From contig NZ_ANFZ01000006.1 of assembly GCF_000331245.1 (NCBI RefSeq), forward strand, positions 124,001 through 188,000: a stretch of 64,000 nucleotides of DNA, in the 5' to 3' direction. The notes beneath the pieces are model-generated. The model was not told where the DNA came from. It worked only from the letters and a program-made list of their open reading frames with translations, and did not search any database. The translations under genes were made by a program, and so were the position numbers. Positions 7,929 through 16,974 of this stretch are shown piece after piece (position 1 is the first letter of the stretch; every line of letters begins with the position of its first letter). The DNA comes from Blastomonas sp. AAP53. GTDB taxonomy: Bacteria > Pseudomonadota > Alphaproteobacteria > Sphingomonadales > Sphingomonadaceae.

Positions 7929-9611
7929 TTAATCGAACGAAAAACCGGGGGCGGCGGCCATATCGGAAGGCTTGCCGCCATTCTTGCCGGACGCCTTTGC
8001 CTTTTTCGCATCGCGCTGCGGCTTTGCGGGGGCAGAGGGCAGCGCGCGCGGCTGTGCGGGCAGCGCGCCGAATTCGGGTGCGCCGCCGCCCTCAGCCGGT
8101 GCCACGCTGGGCATGGGCCGGTTGCCGCCGCTGATCCCATCGGACTGCTGGTTGTTGATCAACCGTTGCAGTTCATCGGGGGTGCGGAAGCCATCGGTCG
8201 GCATCTTGATGTCATTGGCGTTGACCGGCTTCACCAGATACGGCGTCACCACGATGACCAGTTCGGTCTCGCCCTTGCGGAAGTTCGATGACTTGAACAG
8301 GTTGCCCAGCACCGGCATGTCGCCCAGGCCCGGGGCCTTGTCGACCAGGTCCTGCGAATTGTTGCTGAGCAGGCCTGCGATCATGAAGCTTTCGCCAGAA
8401 CCCAGCTCGATCGTGGTTTCAGCCCGGCGCGTGGTCAGCGCGGGAACCTGGAAGCCCCCCAAGGTTACCGACCCTGCCGACGACAGTTCGGACACTTCGG
8501 GCCGGACGCGCATCGAGATGCGGCCATTGGCCAGAACCGTGGGCGTATAGGCCAGGCTCACACCGAACTGCCGGTACTCGATGGTTGTCGCGCCGAAACC
8601 CTGGTTGATGGGGATCGGGAATTCGCCACCTGCCAGAAAGTCTGCGGTTTCGCCTGACAGCGTCGTCAGGTTGGGCTGCGAGAGCGTGGTGACGAGGCCA
8701 ACCTGTTCGGCCAGATCGAAGGCGCTGGCAATATCGACGCCGAACAGACGTCCTGCGGCCTGGATGGCCGTCTTGCCGTCAATTCCGTTGGTAAAGACGG
8801 TGGTGGCGCCGCCGGTGACGAACTGACCGGTTGCCGGATTGAACGGCAGCGACAGCGTGCCTGCGGGCAGGCCGAACTGGGCCGACGCATCAATGCGCGG
8901 CAGGGTGGTGATATCCAGCGTGTTGCCAATCGAGGCAAAATTGCGCGATGCACGACCGATTCCGAACTGGAAACCGCCGGTCGTGTCGCGAGTCAGCAGG
9001 TTCGCGCCGATCTCCTTGACCAGCGAGCGGCTGACCTCGGCGATGCGGACCTGCAGGTTGACCTGCATCGGGGTCGCGGTCGCCAGCCGGCTGATCACCT
9101 TGACGTTGTCGCCGACAAAGGCCTGTACCAGTCGCTCGGCTTCGGCGCTGTCCACTGGAGCGCCCACGGTTCCGGTCAGCAGGACCACCCCGTTCAGCGT
9201 GCTGACGCGGACCTTGGCATCGGGCATGGCCAGCGTCAGCATCTGATCGATCGAATCGAGGTTCGATCCGACTCGCACGGTGGCCGAATAGACCACCTGA
9301 CCGGCCGCGTTGCTGGCATACAGGGTGGTCTCGCCTCCGGCCTTGCCGAAGACATAGAGCTGCTTGGACGACTTGACCTGAACGTCGGCGATGCCGGTGT
9401 CTGCTACGAACAGATCGGTCATCACGCCGGGCAGCTGGATCAGCTGGCCTCGGCCGATTGACAGGACCAGCGTTTCAGCCGGGCGCTGCGCGGCAGACTG
9501 GGCGATGGCCTGGCTGCCGGCAATCGGTGCGATGCCGGTCAGCGAACCGATCGCCGCCACTGCGCCGCAAAGAAGCGCGCCTTTGAGGACTTTGGAAAAA
9601 CGCATGGTCAT
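7929..9611 (-). CDS. cpaC: Tad pilus outer-membrane secretin CpaC/RcpA
   Basis: The 560-residue protein has a signal peptide (about residues 1-39), an N-terminal domain (ETLVLSIGRGQLIQLPG), a BON-like segment (residues 100-170) and the type II/III secretin domain (about 240-450, with VPALTTRRAETTIELGSGESFMIAGLLS). A Pro/Ala/Lys-rich tail follows. It forms the outer-membrane channel for the Flp pilus. The start overlaps the cpaB stop (ATGA) and follows GGAGG. An ATG six bases further in is also possible. Confidence 0.93.
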   Translation of the reverse strand: MTMRFSKVLKGALLCGAVAAIGSLTGIAPIAGSQAIAQSAAQRPAETLVLSIGRGQLIQLPGVMTDLFVADTGIADVQVKSSKQLYVFGKAGGETTLYASNAAGQVVYSATVRVGSNLDSIDQMLTLAMPDAKVRVSTLNGVVLLTGTVGAPVDSAEAERLVQAFVGDNVKVISRLATATPMQVNLQVRIAEVSRSLVKEIGANLLTRDTTGGFQFGIGRASRNFASIGNTLDITTLPRIDASAQFGLPAGTLSLPFNPATGQFVTGGATTVFTNGIDGKTAIQAAGRLFGVDIASAFDLAEQVGLVTTLSQPNLTTLSGETADFLAGGEFPIPINQGFGATTIEYRQFGVSLAYTPTVLANGRISMRVRPEVSELSSAGSVTLGGFQVPALTTRRAETTIELGSGESFMIAGLLSNNSQDLVDKAPGLGDMPVLGNLFKSSNFRKGETELVIVVTPYLVKPVNANDIKMPTDGFRTPDELQRLINNQQSDGISGGNRPMPSVAPAEGGGAPEFGALPAQPRALPSAPAKPQRDAKKAKASGKNGGKPSDMAAAPGFSFD

Positions 9612-10642
9612 TTTCCTCCGACCGAAACTTCGGTCACTGTATTTCCACGCGCGACCCTGACGACCGGGCCGGTGGGCGCGGAAGGTGCGCTGACATAAGC
9701 GGCAGGTGCCCCAGCGGGAGCGGATGATCCGTTATATTCGCTCTGGCGACGGTTGCCGCCCGTGGACGGCATCGACCGGCGCTGGAAACGGGATACGTCG
9801 CCGCCCGTCACATACGTCACATCGGTGTCGACGGGCCGCGTGGCATAGGCCTTGAGCATCTTGTCTTCGGTCTTGCGATCCGCGCCTTCGGGCAGCTTGA
9901 TGTCGCCTGCGGCCATCGAGCGTTCCAGTTCGGCTTCGTTATCGGCGATCGAGCGCAGCGACAGGCTGAGCGTGCCGATGGTCTGGGCGACCGCAATCTT
10001 TTCCGCCAGCTTGGGTGTGGCTTCCACCGTCACGGTGGTGAAGGCGATGACCTCGGTCTTGCCCTCGGCGTTTTCGGCGTTCACGCGCTGGTCGGTGGCC
10101 AGCACGCGCAGGTTGCGGATGATCGTTTCAGACGCGTTGAGCGAAGGACCCTCGTCGCCGCTGACGGACTGCGTCAGCACCAGATCGACCCGGTCGCCGG
10201 GAAAGACAAAGCCTGCAACGCCGGTGCGGGCCGAAACTGGCACCGTGACCGCGCGCATGCCGGGGCCCAGTGCCGCTGCAAGGAAGCCGCGGTCGCCGGG
10301 CTTGACCAGCGAACCCTGGGTGACGGGCTGGCCAGCGGTGACGGGGTTGCGCACCACGGTGCCGAGCAGCGAATCGATCTTGGACTCGGCTTCAAGGAAA
10401 TAGGCGTTGCTCACCAGTTCGCTGGGCCAGGGCTGAAAGGCGACACTGTCTGGCGTGATGATGGTGCCGACGGGCAGCGAGCGGTTGGCCACAAGCACGC
10501 GCGGGCCGCTGGGGACGACCTGTTGCGGCGCGGCTGTCACTTCTGGCGCGGCCGATCCGGTGAAAAGGCTCCGGGCGAGAAAGGCCGTGCAGAGCGCGAT
10601 CAACAGCGCTCCTACCAGCAGGATGACTTTCCGTTTATCCAT
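9608..10642 (-). CDS. cpaB: Tad pilus assembly protein CpaB/RcpC
   Basis: From the ATG at 10642 the protein has 344 residues. It has an N-terminal membrane anchor (VILLVGALLIALCTAFLARSLF), a SAF domain (VLVANRSLPVGTIITPDSVAFQPWP, about residues 45-105) and the CpaB/RcpC middle region (RAVTVPVSARTGVAGFVFPGDRVDLVLTQ), with a low-complexity C-terminus. RcpC/CpaB is a periplasmic partner of the secretin, thought to help gate it. A TTG 18 bases upstream would lengthen it slightly but has no better ribosome binding site. Confidence 0.92.
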   Translation of the reverse strand: MDKRKVILLVGALLIALCTAFLARSLFTGSAAPEVTAAPQQVVPSGPRVLVANRSLPVGTIITPDSVAFQPWPSELVSNAYFLEAESKIDSLLGTVVRNPVTAGQPVTQGSLVKPGDRGFLAAALGPGMRAVTVPVSARTGVAGFVFPGDRVDLVLTQSVSGDEGPSLNASETIIRNLRVLATDQRVNAENAEGKTEVIAFTTVTVEATPKLAEKIAVAQTIGTLSLSLRSIADNEAELERSMAAGDIKLPEGADRKTEDKMLKAYATRPVDTDVTYVTGGDVSRFQRRSMPSTGGNRRQSEYNGSSAPAGAPAAYVSAPSAPTGPVVRVARGNTVTEVSVGGK

Positions 10643-10683
10643 GGCAAAAACAGCCCCCAAAGTCCTTCAGAATATTGATCTTT

Positions 10684-11157
10684 TCACGCAAAATGGTTAA
10701 AAAACCGTTCGCCAACGGGCCACAGCGTCGCAGCAGCGATGGCAACGCCATAGGGCACCTCGGGCTGGCCTTGCTTTTTGCGCAGACGGTGCTCGGCCAG
10801 GACGATCAGGGTCAGTGCCGCGCCGACCAGCGACATGATGATCGTGATCCGCGCCATATCGACCCACGGGAACCACAGGGCGACAGCCCCGAGCAGCTTG
10901 ACATCACCGCCCCCCATCGCACCGATGGCGAACATCAAAGCAAAAAACACGAACACGCCCGCGCCCAAGGCGAGCTGCAGGGCCATGTCTGGCCAGAAGG
11001 AAAGTCCGCAGGCCCACCAGAACAGCGGGGCGGCAAGCGCGATGGCGGCATTCAGCCAATCCTCGATCTCGCGGCGCAGGATATCGGTATACGCCGCGTG
11101 CAACAGCGCGATTGCCAATGCAGCCAGCAGACCGTAGACGAGAGGACCGTTTTCCAT
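10684..11157 (-). CDS. cpaA: Prepilin peptidase CpaA/TadV (A24 family)
   Basis: The 157-residue polytopic membrane protein carries both aspartate motifs of type IV prepilin peptidases: YTDILRREI near residue 27 and GGGDVKLLGA near residue 85. It lacks the N-terminal methyltransferase part of GspO/PilD enzymes, as expected for TadV/CpaA, which matures Flp pilin and pseudopilins. It is the first gene of the minus-strand Tad operon, 41 bases before cpaB. No flp pilin gene lies between them or just upstream, where the divergent hydrolase gene begins. Confidence 0.92.
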   Translation of the reverse strand: MENGPLVYGLLAALAIALLHAAYTDILRREIEDWLNAAIALAAPLFWWACGLSFWPDMALQLALGAGVFVFFALMFAIGAMGGGDVKLLGAVALWFPWVDMARITIIMSLVGAALTLIVLAEHRLRKKQGQPEVPYGVAIAAATLWPVGERFFNHFA

Positions 11158-11178
11158 GGGGCTTGGCGTATAGCGACG

Positions 11179-12162
11179 ATGACTTACCAAAAAGTAACCA
11201 TTGATCGGCGCGCAATTCCTGCAGGTGCCGTCGAAAGCCGCTGGACGGCAGCCGATGGCTGGCCTTTGCGGCGGATCGACTGGATGGCCGAAGGGTCACC
11301 GCGCGGTTCGATCCTGTTCATGCCCGGCCGCGGTGACATCTACGAAAAATACCTCGAAACGCTGGCATATTGGCAATCGCAGGGGTGGAACGTCACCTCT
11401 GCCGACTGGCGCGGGCAGGGCGGCAGTGGCCGCATGACCGATCACCAATATGTCGGCCATATCCAGGATTTTGCGCAGTGGATCGAAGACATTGCCGGGC
11501 TGTGGGCAGACTGGGCGGCGTCGCACCCCGGCCCGCATGTCGTCATCGGCCACAGCATGGGCGGGCATCTGGTGGCGCGCGCCATTCAGGAAAAGCGTAT
11601 CGACCCTGACGCTGCGGTGCTCAGCGCGCCGATGCTGGGCCTCAAGGGCCTGGGCCTGCCGATGTCGTTCGGCCATCTGGTCACGCGCGTCATGCGCGGT
11701 CTGGGCAAGCCTGAACGCCCGGCGTGGAAGGTGAGCGAAAAGCCGGCGTCGCCGCTCGCCATCCGCCAGACGCTGCTGACCCACGACAATGATCGGTACG
11801 CCGACGAGCTGTGGTGGTGGGGTGAGCGCCCCGAGCTGGTGATGGGCCCTGCCAGCTGGCACTGGGTCGAACGCGCGTATGAATCGAACATCCGGCTCAA
11901 TGCTCCTGGCCAATGGGAGAAGGTGCGCGTGCCGATGCTGCTGATCGGCACCAGCGCCGACCAGCTGGTCGACAACAAGGCGACGCTGGCCGCTGCCGCG
12001 CGGATTCCGGGGGCCGAACTGCTCGCCTTCGGGCGCGAGGCGCGGCACGAGATCCTGCGCGAGGTCGATCCGATCCGCGACCGAGTGTTGCAGACGATCG
12101 ACGATTTTCTGGCGCGCAAGGCGATCGCGGCAGAGGCTGAAAGGGTCGAGGCGACCGCCTGA
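11179..12162 (+). CDS. Alpha/beta hydrolase (S33, lysophospholipase/monoacylglycerol lipase-like)
   Basis: The 327-residue protein shows the serine aminopeptidase S33/hydrolase-4 pattern: the oxyanion region ILFMPGRGDIYEKYLE, the strand SADWRGQGGSGR, the nucleophile elbow GHSMGGH near residue 125, a likely acid in LIGTSADQLVDN and a catalytic His in ARHEIL. It probably cleaves an ester such as a monoglyceride or lysophospholipid, without visible signal peptide. The ATG at 11179 is the first start after the divergent cpaA start, only 21 bases away. It is coupled to the next gene through TGATG. Confidence 0.88.
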   Translation: MTYQKVTIDRRAIPAGAVESRWTAADGWPLRRIDWMAEGSPRGSILFMPGRGDIYEKYLETLAYWQSQGWNVTSADWRGQGGSGRMTDHQYVGHIQDFAQWIEDIAGLWADWAASHPGPHVVIGHSMGGHLVARAIQEKRIDPDAAVLSAPMLGLKGLGLPMSFGHLVTRVMRGLGKPERPAWKVSEKPASPLAIRQTLLTHDNDRYADELWWWGERPELVMGPASWHWVERAYESNIRLNAPGQWEKVRVPMLLIGTSADQLVDNKATLAAAARIPGAELLAFGREARHEILREVDPIRDRVLQTIDDFLARKAIAAEAERVEATA

Positions 12163-13274
12163 TGTCGGACTATGACGTCGTGATCATCGGCGCCGGCATC
12201 GCCGGGGCCAGCCTTGCGGCGGAAATCGCGCCGCATTGCCGCGTGCTGGTCGCAGAGGCCGAGGACCGGCCGGGCTATCATTCGACCGGGCGCTCCGCGG
12301 CGTTCTGGGCAGAAAGCTATGGCGGCCCCAAGGTCCAGCCCCTGACAACGGCATCCGGCCCGTGGCTGCATTCGCCGCCGCCGGGCTATGGCGACCGCAG
12401 CTTTCTTGCGCCGCGCGGGGCGCTGACACTGGCGCGCGTCGGCGAAGAGACACTGCTCGATGTGTTCGAGGCGGATTTCGCCGGGACGGGCGTTGCCATG
12501 GAACGCTGGTCCCGCGATCGGCTGGATGCGCTGCTGCCGGGGCTGGCGGCAGATATTCAGGCGGCGGTCTACGAGCCGGATTGCCAGGATATCGATGTCG
12601 GCGGACTGCATCAGGCGTTTCTGTCCGTCGCACGGCGCGCGGGTGCGGCGATCGCGCTGCGCGCGCCGCTGGAGCGGGCAGACTATGCCGACGGGCGATG
12701 GACGATCACGCTGGCCGGACAGCAGCTTACCACCAAATGGCTGGTCAACGCCGCTGGTGCCTGGGCAGACCCGGTCGCAGCGCGCGCAGGCGTGCGGCCT
12801 TTGGGCGTCCAGCCTTTCCGGCGCACCGTGTTGCAGATCCGCACATCGCCGGTGCCGTCGCCCGATCTTCCGCTGACATTGGGGGTCAGGGGCGACTATT
12901 ATTTCAAGCCCGAGGCAGGGCGTCTGTGGTTGAGCCCGCATGACGAGACCCCCGAAGATCCCGCCGATACCGCGCCCGACGAACTGGACATGGCGTTGGC
13001 AATCGACCGTTTCAGCCATGTCGTCGACTGGAAGATCGAGGCGGTCGAGCATCGCTGGGCCGGGCAGCGCAGCTTTGCGCCCGACCGGCTGTCACTGATC
13101 GGCTTTGCTGCCGATTGCCCGGGCTTCTTCTGGTTTGCTGGCCAGGGCGGCTTTGGCATCCAGACCGCCCCTGCTGCCGCACGGCTGGCGGCGACGATCC
13201 TGCTGGGTCTGACACCCGATGCCATGCTGAGCGGCATCGACGCGCAAATGTATAATCCCGCGCGCCTTGCGTGA
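12162..13274 (+). CDS. FAD-dependent oxidoreductase, DAO family
   Basis: The 370-residue protein opens with the dinucleotide-binding motif VVIIGAGIAGASLAAEIAPH and an acidic strand end (VLVAEAE). It has the DAO-family GRSAAFWAESYGG region and a C-terminal FAD contact (FFWFAGQGGFGIQTAPAAARLAA). Its closest well-known relatives are D-arginine dehydrogenase and glycine or sarcosine oxidase type enzymes, which oxidise an amine or D-amino acid; the substrate here is not certain. The start overlaps the hydrolase stop by one base, so the two are translated as a pair. Confidence 0.85.
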   Translation: MSDYDVVIIGAGIAGASLAAEIAPHCRVLVAEAEDRPGYHSTGRSAAFWAESYGGPKVQPLTTASGPWLHSPPPGYGDRSFLAPRGALTLARVGEETLLDVFEADFAGTGVAMERWSRDRLDALLPGLAADIQAAVYEPDCQDIDVGGLHQAFLSVARRAGAAIALRAPLERADYADGRWTITLAGQQLTTKWLVNAAGAWADPVAARAGVRPLGVQPFRRTVLQIRTSPVPSPDLPLTLGVRGDYYFKPEAGRLWLSPHDETPEDPADTAPDELDMALAIDRFSHVVDWKIEAVEHRWAGQRSFAPDRLSLIGFAADCPGFFWFAGQGGFGIQTAPAAARLAATILLGLTPDAMLSGIDAQMYNPARLA

Positions 13275-13336
13275 TCGCACTGGCAGCGCAGGCGCACATT
13301 TCATAACATCGGCTCCAGAATGAGGGAGTCGAGTCG

Positions 13337-13513
13337 ATGGCGCACAGTTTCGAGATCACCAAGGACAAGGCCGGCGAGTTCCGCGTGCGGTTCAAGTACA
13401 ATTCCGAAGTGATGTTCACGACCGAAGGCTATGCCAGCAAGGCATCGGCCAAGAATGCCATCGAATCGATCAAGAAAAACGGCCCGGACGCGCCGATCGA
13501 AGACAATAGCTGA
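13337..13513 (+). CDS. YegP/DUF1508 family small protein
   Basis: This 58-residue frame (starting MAHSFEITKDKAGEFRVRFK) follows GAGGGAG at a suitable distance. It contains one copy of the DUF1508 repeat: FRVRFKYNSEVMFTTEGYASKASAKNAI, ending in IKKNGPDAPIED. YegP of enterobacteria has two such repeats and sphingomonad versions are often single. The fold is a small alpha/beta unit; its function is not established. It faces rnhA tail to tail with about 20 bases between. Confidence 0.85.
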   Translation: MAHSFEITKDKAGEFRVRFKYNSEVMFTTEGYASKASAKNAIESIKKNGPDAPIEDNS

Positions 13514-13532
13514 CCGAAGCTAGCGCCTGATC

Positions 13533-13970
13533 TTAGCGGCTCACCGCCATGGCAGCGGCGCTCGCCAGCTGGTCGGCGCGTTCGTTTTCCGGGTGACCGG
13601 CATGGCCCTTGACCCAGCGCCAGTCGACCTGGTGCCGCGCCACCGCGCCGATCAGCTCATGCCACAGATCGGCATTGCGCACCGGCTTCTTTGAGGCGGT
13701 CTTCCAGCCGTTGCGCTGCCAGCCTGCCACCCATTTGGTGATGCCGTCCTTCACATAGGTGCTGTCGGTATACAGCACGACGTTGCACGGCTCGATCAGC
13801 ATCTCGAGCGCGCGGATCGCGGCCGTCATCTCCATGCGGTTGTTGGTCGTGTCCGGTTCGCCGCCCGAGAGTTCCTTCTCGTGCTTGCCGTAGCGGATGA
13901 TCGCACCCCAGCCGCCCGGGCCGGGATTGCCCTTGCACGCACCATCTGTGAATATTTCGACCGTTTTCAT
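13533..13970 (-). CDS. rnhA: Ribonuclease HI
   Basis: The 145-residue protein matches bacterial RNase HI in length and motifs. It has [17 protein letters not shown] with the first catalytic Asp at residue 8, the Glu of [14 protein letters not shown] near residue 46, the Asp of LYTDSTYV near residue 69, and the final Asp of [14 protein letters not shown] near residue 130. It removes RNA from RNA-DNA hybrids such as Okazaki primers and R-loops. It lies 36 bases after thrB and is the last gene of the ispH-thrB-rnhA operon. Confidence 0.96.
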   Translation of the reverse strand: MKTVEIFTDGACKGNPGPGGWGAIIRYGKHEKELSGGEPDTTNNRMEMTAAIRALEMLIEPCNVVLYTDSTYVKDGITKWVAGWQRNGWKTASKKPVRNADLWHELIGAVARHQVDWRWVKGHAGHPENERADQLASAAAMAVSR

Positions 13971-14006
13971 GCCTGCTCAACCATTGCCTGATGCCTCTGG
14001 CCCGGT

Positions 14007-14978
14007 TCAGCCGAGCAGTCCGGACTGGGCCGGGTCTGCGTAGAACAAAAGCCGCCGGGCAAAGGCCATGGGATCCTTGCGGGTCACCAAAGCATCTGCG
14101 GGTGTATTTATCCAGTCATAAGCGCGACTTAAAGTAAAGCGTAACGCTGCCCCGCGTACCAAAATGGGAAGCGCAGCCAGTTCTTCGGCCGTCAGGGCAA
14201 GATGGCTGCGATATCCTGCAAGCAATGCTTCAGACAATGCCGCGTCGAATTCGGTGCCGTCGCCGGAAAAGCACCAGGCGCTGTGAGTCACTGCCAGGTC
14301 ATAGGCGCGCGCATCACGGCACGAGAAATAAAAGTCGATCAGGCCGCTGACCGTATCACCCAGCATCAGCACATTGTCGGGGAACAGATCGGCGTGGATG
14401 ACCGATTGCGGCAGGTCCGTCGGCCAGTGCGCGTCCAGATAGTCGAGTTCGCGCGCGACGATTCCCTCCAGATCGGGGTCGATCTGCTGCCATTGGCCCG
14501 CGCATTTGTCCGCCAGGTCATGCCAGCTGGCCAGCCCCATGCTGTTGGGCCGTCCGCCGGGGAAATCGGCAACCGCAACATGCAGCTCGGCCAGCGCCGC
14601 GCCCGCCGCATGGGCTTGCGCGGTATTGGGCGTGCTGAGCGAAATGCCTTCCAGAAATTCGATCAGGCAGGCCGGTCGTCCGCCGAGCTCGCGGATCTGG
14701 ACGCCCTGCCGATCGGCAATCGCGCGCGGCACGCGGCATCCGCGCTCCGCCAGATGATCGAGCAGCGCCATGAAGAACGGCAAGTCGGCCGGGTCAACGC
14801 GCTTTTCGTACAGCGTCAGGATGAACCGGTGCCCATCGGCGCCGCCGCGCGTTTCAACCAGGAAGTTGCTGTTCTCGACCCCTTCGGCGATACCCTTGAA
14901 GCTGATCAGTTCGCCTGTGTCATAGTCGCCCAGAAACCGCGCCATCATCTCGGCGCTGACATGCGTATAGACGGCCAT
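14007..14978 (-). CDS. thrB: Homoserine kinase, ThrB2 type
   Basis: The 323-residue protein belongs to the aminoglycoside-phosphotransferase fold, not the GHMP fold of enterobacterial ThrB. It shows the nucleotide region GIAEGVENSNFLVETRGG, the catalytic loop HADLFPDNVL near residue 195 and the metal motif GLIDFYFSCRDARAYDLA. It phosphorylates homoserine on the way to threonine. The start overlaps the ispH stop by one base (TGATG), a pairing common in sphingomonads and other alphaproteobacteria. Confidence 0.93.
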   Translation of the reverse strand: MAVYTHVSAEMMARFLGDYDTGELISFKGIAEGVENSNFLVETRGGADGHRFILTLYEKRVDPADLPFFMALLDHLAERGCRVPRAIADRQGVQIRELGGRPACLIEFLEGISLSTPNTAQAHAAGAALAELHVAVADFPGGRPNSMGLASWHDLADKCAGQWQQIDPDLEGIVARELDYLDAHWPTDLPQSVIHADLFPDNVLMLGDTVSGLIDFYFSCRDARAYDLAVTHSAWCFSGDGTEFDAALSEALLAGYRSHLALTAEELAALPILVRGAALRFTLSRAYDWINTPADALVTRKDPMAFARRLLFYADPAQSGLLG

Positions 14979-15943
14979 CAGGCAGCATCCACCTCTTCGG
15001 CGAGCGCGCGGGGCAGCTTGAAGGTGATGCGTTCATCGACGGTCTTGACCCGCTCTTCGGTCAGGTCGAAGTGCCGCCCCAGCACGTCGATGACCTCGCG
15101 CACCAGGATTTCCGGAGCGGATGCGCCCGCTGTCAGACCCAGCGTCTTGACGCCGTCGAACCAGCGCAGTTCGATTTCGACCGCGCGCTGGATCAGCTTG
15201 GCGCGGGTGCCTTCGCGTTCGGCAACCTCGACCAGCCGCAGCGAGTTCGAGCTGTTGGGCGCGCCGATCACCAGCACCAGATCGCAATCTTCCGCCATTA
15301 CCTTGACCGCCGCCTGTCGGTTCGAGGTGGCGTAACAGATGTCTTCTGCTTTCGGGCCAACGATGTCGGGGAAGCGCGTGCGCAGCGCGGTCAGGATTTC
15401 CGCGGTGTCATCGACCGACAGCGTGGTCTGCGTGAGGAAGGCCAGCCGGGTCTCGTCCTCGACTTGCAGCGTGGTGACATCCTCGACCGTTTCGACCAAA
15501 GTCATATGGCCAGGCTCGACCTGACCGAAGGTGCCGACGACCTCGGGATGCCCCTTGTGGCCGACGAAGATGATGTGGCGACCCGCCTCGACCTGGCGCT
15601 CTGCCTGCCGGTGGACCTTGGAGACCAGCGGGCAGGTGGCGTCGAGATAGTTGAGGCCGCGTTCGGCTGCCTTGTGCGGCACCGACTTTGGCACGCCATG
15701 CGCGGAAAACACCACCGGTACGCCATCGGGGACCTCGTCCAGCTCCTCGACGAAGATTGCGCCCTTCGCCTTCAGGCTGTCGACGACGAACTTGTTGTGG
15801 ACGATCTCGTGCCGGACATAGACCGGCGCACCATATTTATGGAGCGACAGTTCCACGATCTCGATGGCGCGATCGACACCGGCGCAAAAGCCGCGCGGCG
15901 ATGCGATCTTGACCAGGAGCGGAGGCTGGGCGGTTTCGGTCAT
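14978..15943 (-). CDS. ispH: 4-hydroxy-3-methylbut-2-enyl diphosphate reductase
   Basis: The 321-residue protein carries the three cysteines that hold the iron-sulfur cluster: [12 protein letters not shown] near residue 18, [13 protein letters not shown] near residue 104 and [12 protein letters not shown] near residue 204. It also has the substrate-binding His motifs ([22 protein letters not shown]). It makes isopentenyl and dimethylallyl diphosphate in the last step of the MEP pathway. It is the first gene of the operon with thrB and rnhA. Confidence 0.96.
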   Translation of the reverse strand: MTETAQPPLLVKIASPRGFCAGVDRAIEIVELSLHKYGAPVYVRHEIVHNKFVVDSLKAKGAIFVEELDEVPDGVPVVFSAHGVPKSVPHKAAERGLNYLDATCPLVSKVHRQAERQVEAGRHIIFVGHKGHPEVVGTFGQVEPGHMTLVETVEDVTTLQVEDETRLAFLTQTTLSVDDTAEILTALRTRFPDIVGPKAEDICYATSNRQAAVKVMAEDCDLVLVIGAPNSSNSLRLVEVAEREGTRAKLIQRAVEIELRWFDGVKTLGLTAGASAPEILVREVIDVLGRHFDLTEERVKTVDERITFKLPRALAEEVDAA

Positions 15944-16127
15944 GTTCAGAAAGGCTTTCGTAGTTCAGTCCTTGTCTTAGGCGATGCAGCGCGCGGTGGA
16001 AAGCCCAAGCCGCACCGCGTTCGATCGCAAAGCCAGGGACGGAGCGCCGGAAATCTGCCCGTTGCGCTTAAACCCTTGGGCAGATAAGGAGCGATGCACT
16101 GTGGCCTCGAAGGATTTTTGTTTGCAT

Positions 16128-16793
16128 ATGCCCAATCTGCCCATGAAACAGACCGTTGCCATATTAGGCGCAGGGCTTGCCCTTCTCGGCCTTTCGGGCT
16201 GCGCGGAGAAGAACCAGCTGGTGGTGGATTCGGGCGTCGGCGTCGCATCCACGCTGTCGGCCTGTCCCAATACCGCGATCCCCGAGCACACCGGCGACGT
16301 GACCGTGTTCAATCCCGCGTCCAGCCGCGATGCCAGCGCGATCGACGTAGTGGCGACGATCACAAACGTGCGCCCCACCTGCGACGAGACCGGCGCGGAA
16401 ATCTATGCAACGGCGGCATTCGATGTCTTTGCCCGGCGCAGCGACAATCGCGGCCAGCGCACGGTCACCCTGCCGTATTTCGCTACCGTCATGCGCGGCG
16501 GCAATACGGTGGTCGCCAAGCGATTGGGGTCGGTGACGCTGAATTTTGCCGATGGCTCCTATCGTGCCGAAGCCAAGGCGACTGGCGCAGGCTATATCAA
16601 CAAGGCCGCTGCGACATTGCCCGAGGACATCCGCGAACGCATCACCCGCAAGCGCAAGTCGGGCGATGTGGACGCCGCGATCGATCCGCTGTCGGTGCCG
16701 GAAGTGCGTAGCGCGCTGCAGCGCACCAGCTTCGAACTGCTCGTCGGCTTCCAGCTGACGCAGGACCAGCTGCAGTATAACGCAACGCGATGA
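16128..16793 (+). CDS. Hypothetical outer-membrane or periplasmic lipoprotein
   Basis: From the ATG at 16128 the protein has 221 residues and starts with a lipoprotein signal peptide (MKQTVAILGAGLALLGLSGC), so Cys25 is the likely lipidation site. I do not recognise a named domain. The mature part is predicted mostly beta (TGDVTVFNPASS, RTVTLPYFATVMRGGNTVVAKR) and its C-terminal part is helical. An AAGGA lies 12 bases before this start; ATG 16143 is an alternative. It is a single gene before argS with a repeat-rich spacer. Confidence 0.75.
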   Translation: MPNLPMKQTVAILGAGLALLGLSGCAEKNQLVVDSGVGVASTLSACPNTAIPEHTGDVTVFNPASSRDASAIDVVATITNVRPTCDETGAEIYATAAFDVFARRSDNRGQRTVTLPYFATVMRGGNTVVAKRLGSVTLNFADGSYRAEAKATGAGYINKAAATLPEDIRERITRKRKSGDVDAAIDPLSVPEVRSALQRTSFELLVGFQLTQDQLQYNATR

Positions 16794-16974
16794 AGCTGCT
16801 TTATCCTCTCCCTTCGCGGGAGAGGGACAGCTTCACGCAGTGAAGCTAGGGAGAGGGCGGGGAGCACGACCGGTGCTTGGCTGCCTCTTTCCCACTTCGC
16901 CTAGGCAGCAAGCTGCCAAGGCTTCGTATCCTCTCCCGTAAAGGGAGAGGAGCAACGCGACCAAGGCCCTAACC
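16794..16974. repeat. Spacer built of two palindromic CCTCTCCC repeats
   Basis: CCTCTCCC-TTCGC-GGGAGAGG (16805-16825) is followed by the hairpin AGCTTCAC-GCA-GTGAAGCT (16829-16847) and a third AGGGAGAGG arm. A second copy, CCTCTCCC-GTAAA-GGGAGAGG, lies at 16930-16950. This resembles the dispersed palindromic intergenic elements common in sphingomonads and related bacteria. The last copy sits about 25 bases before argS and so lies in its leader. Confidence 0.8.
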
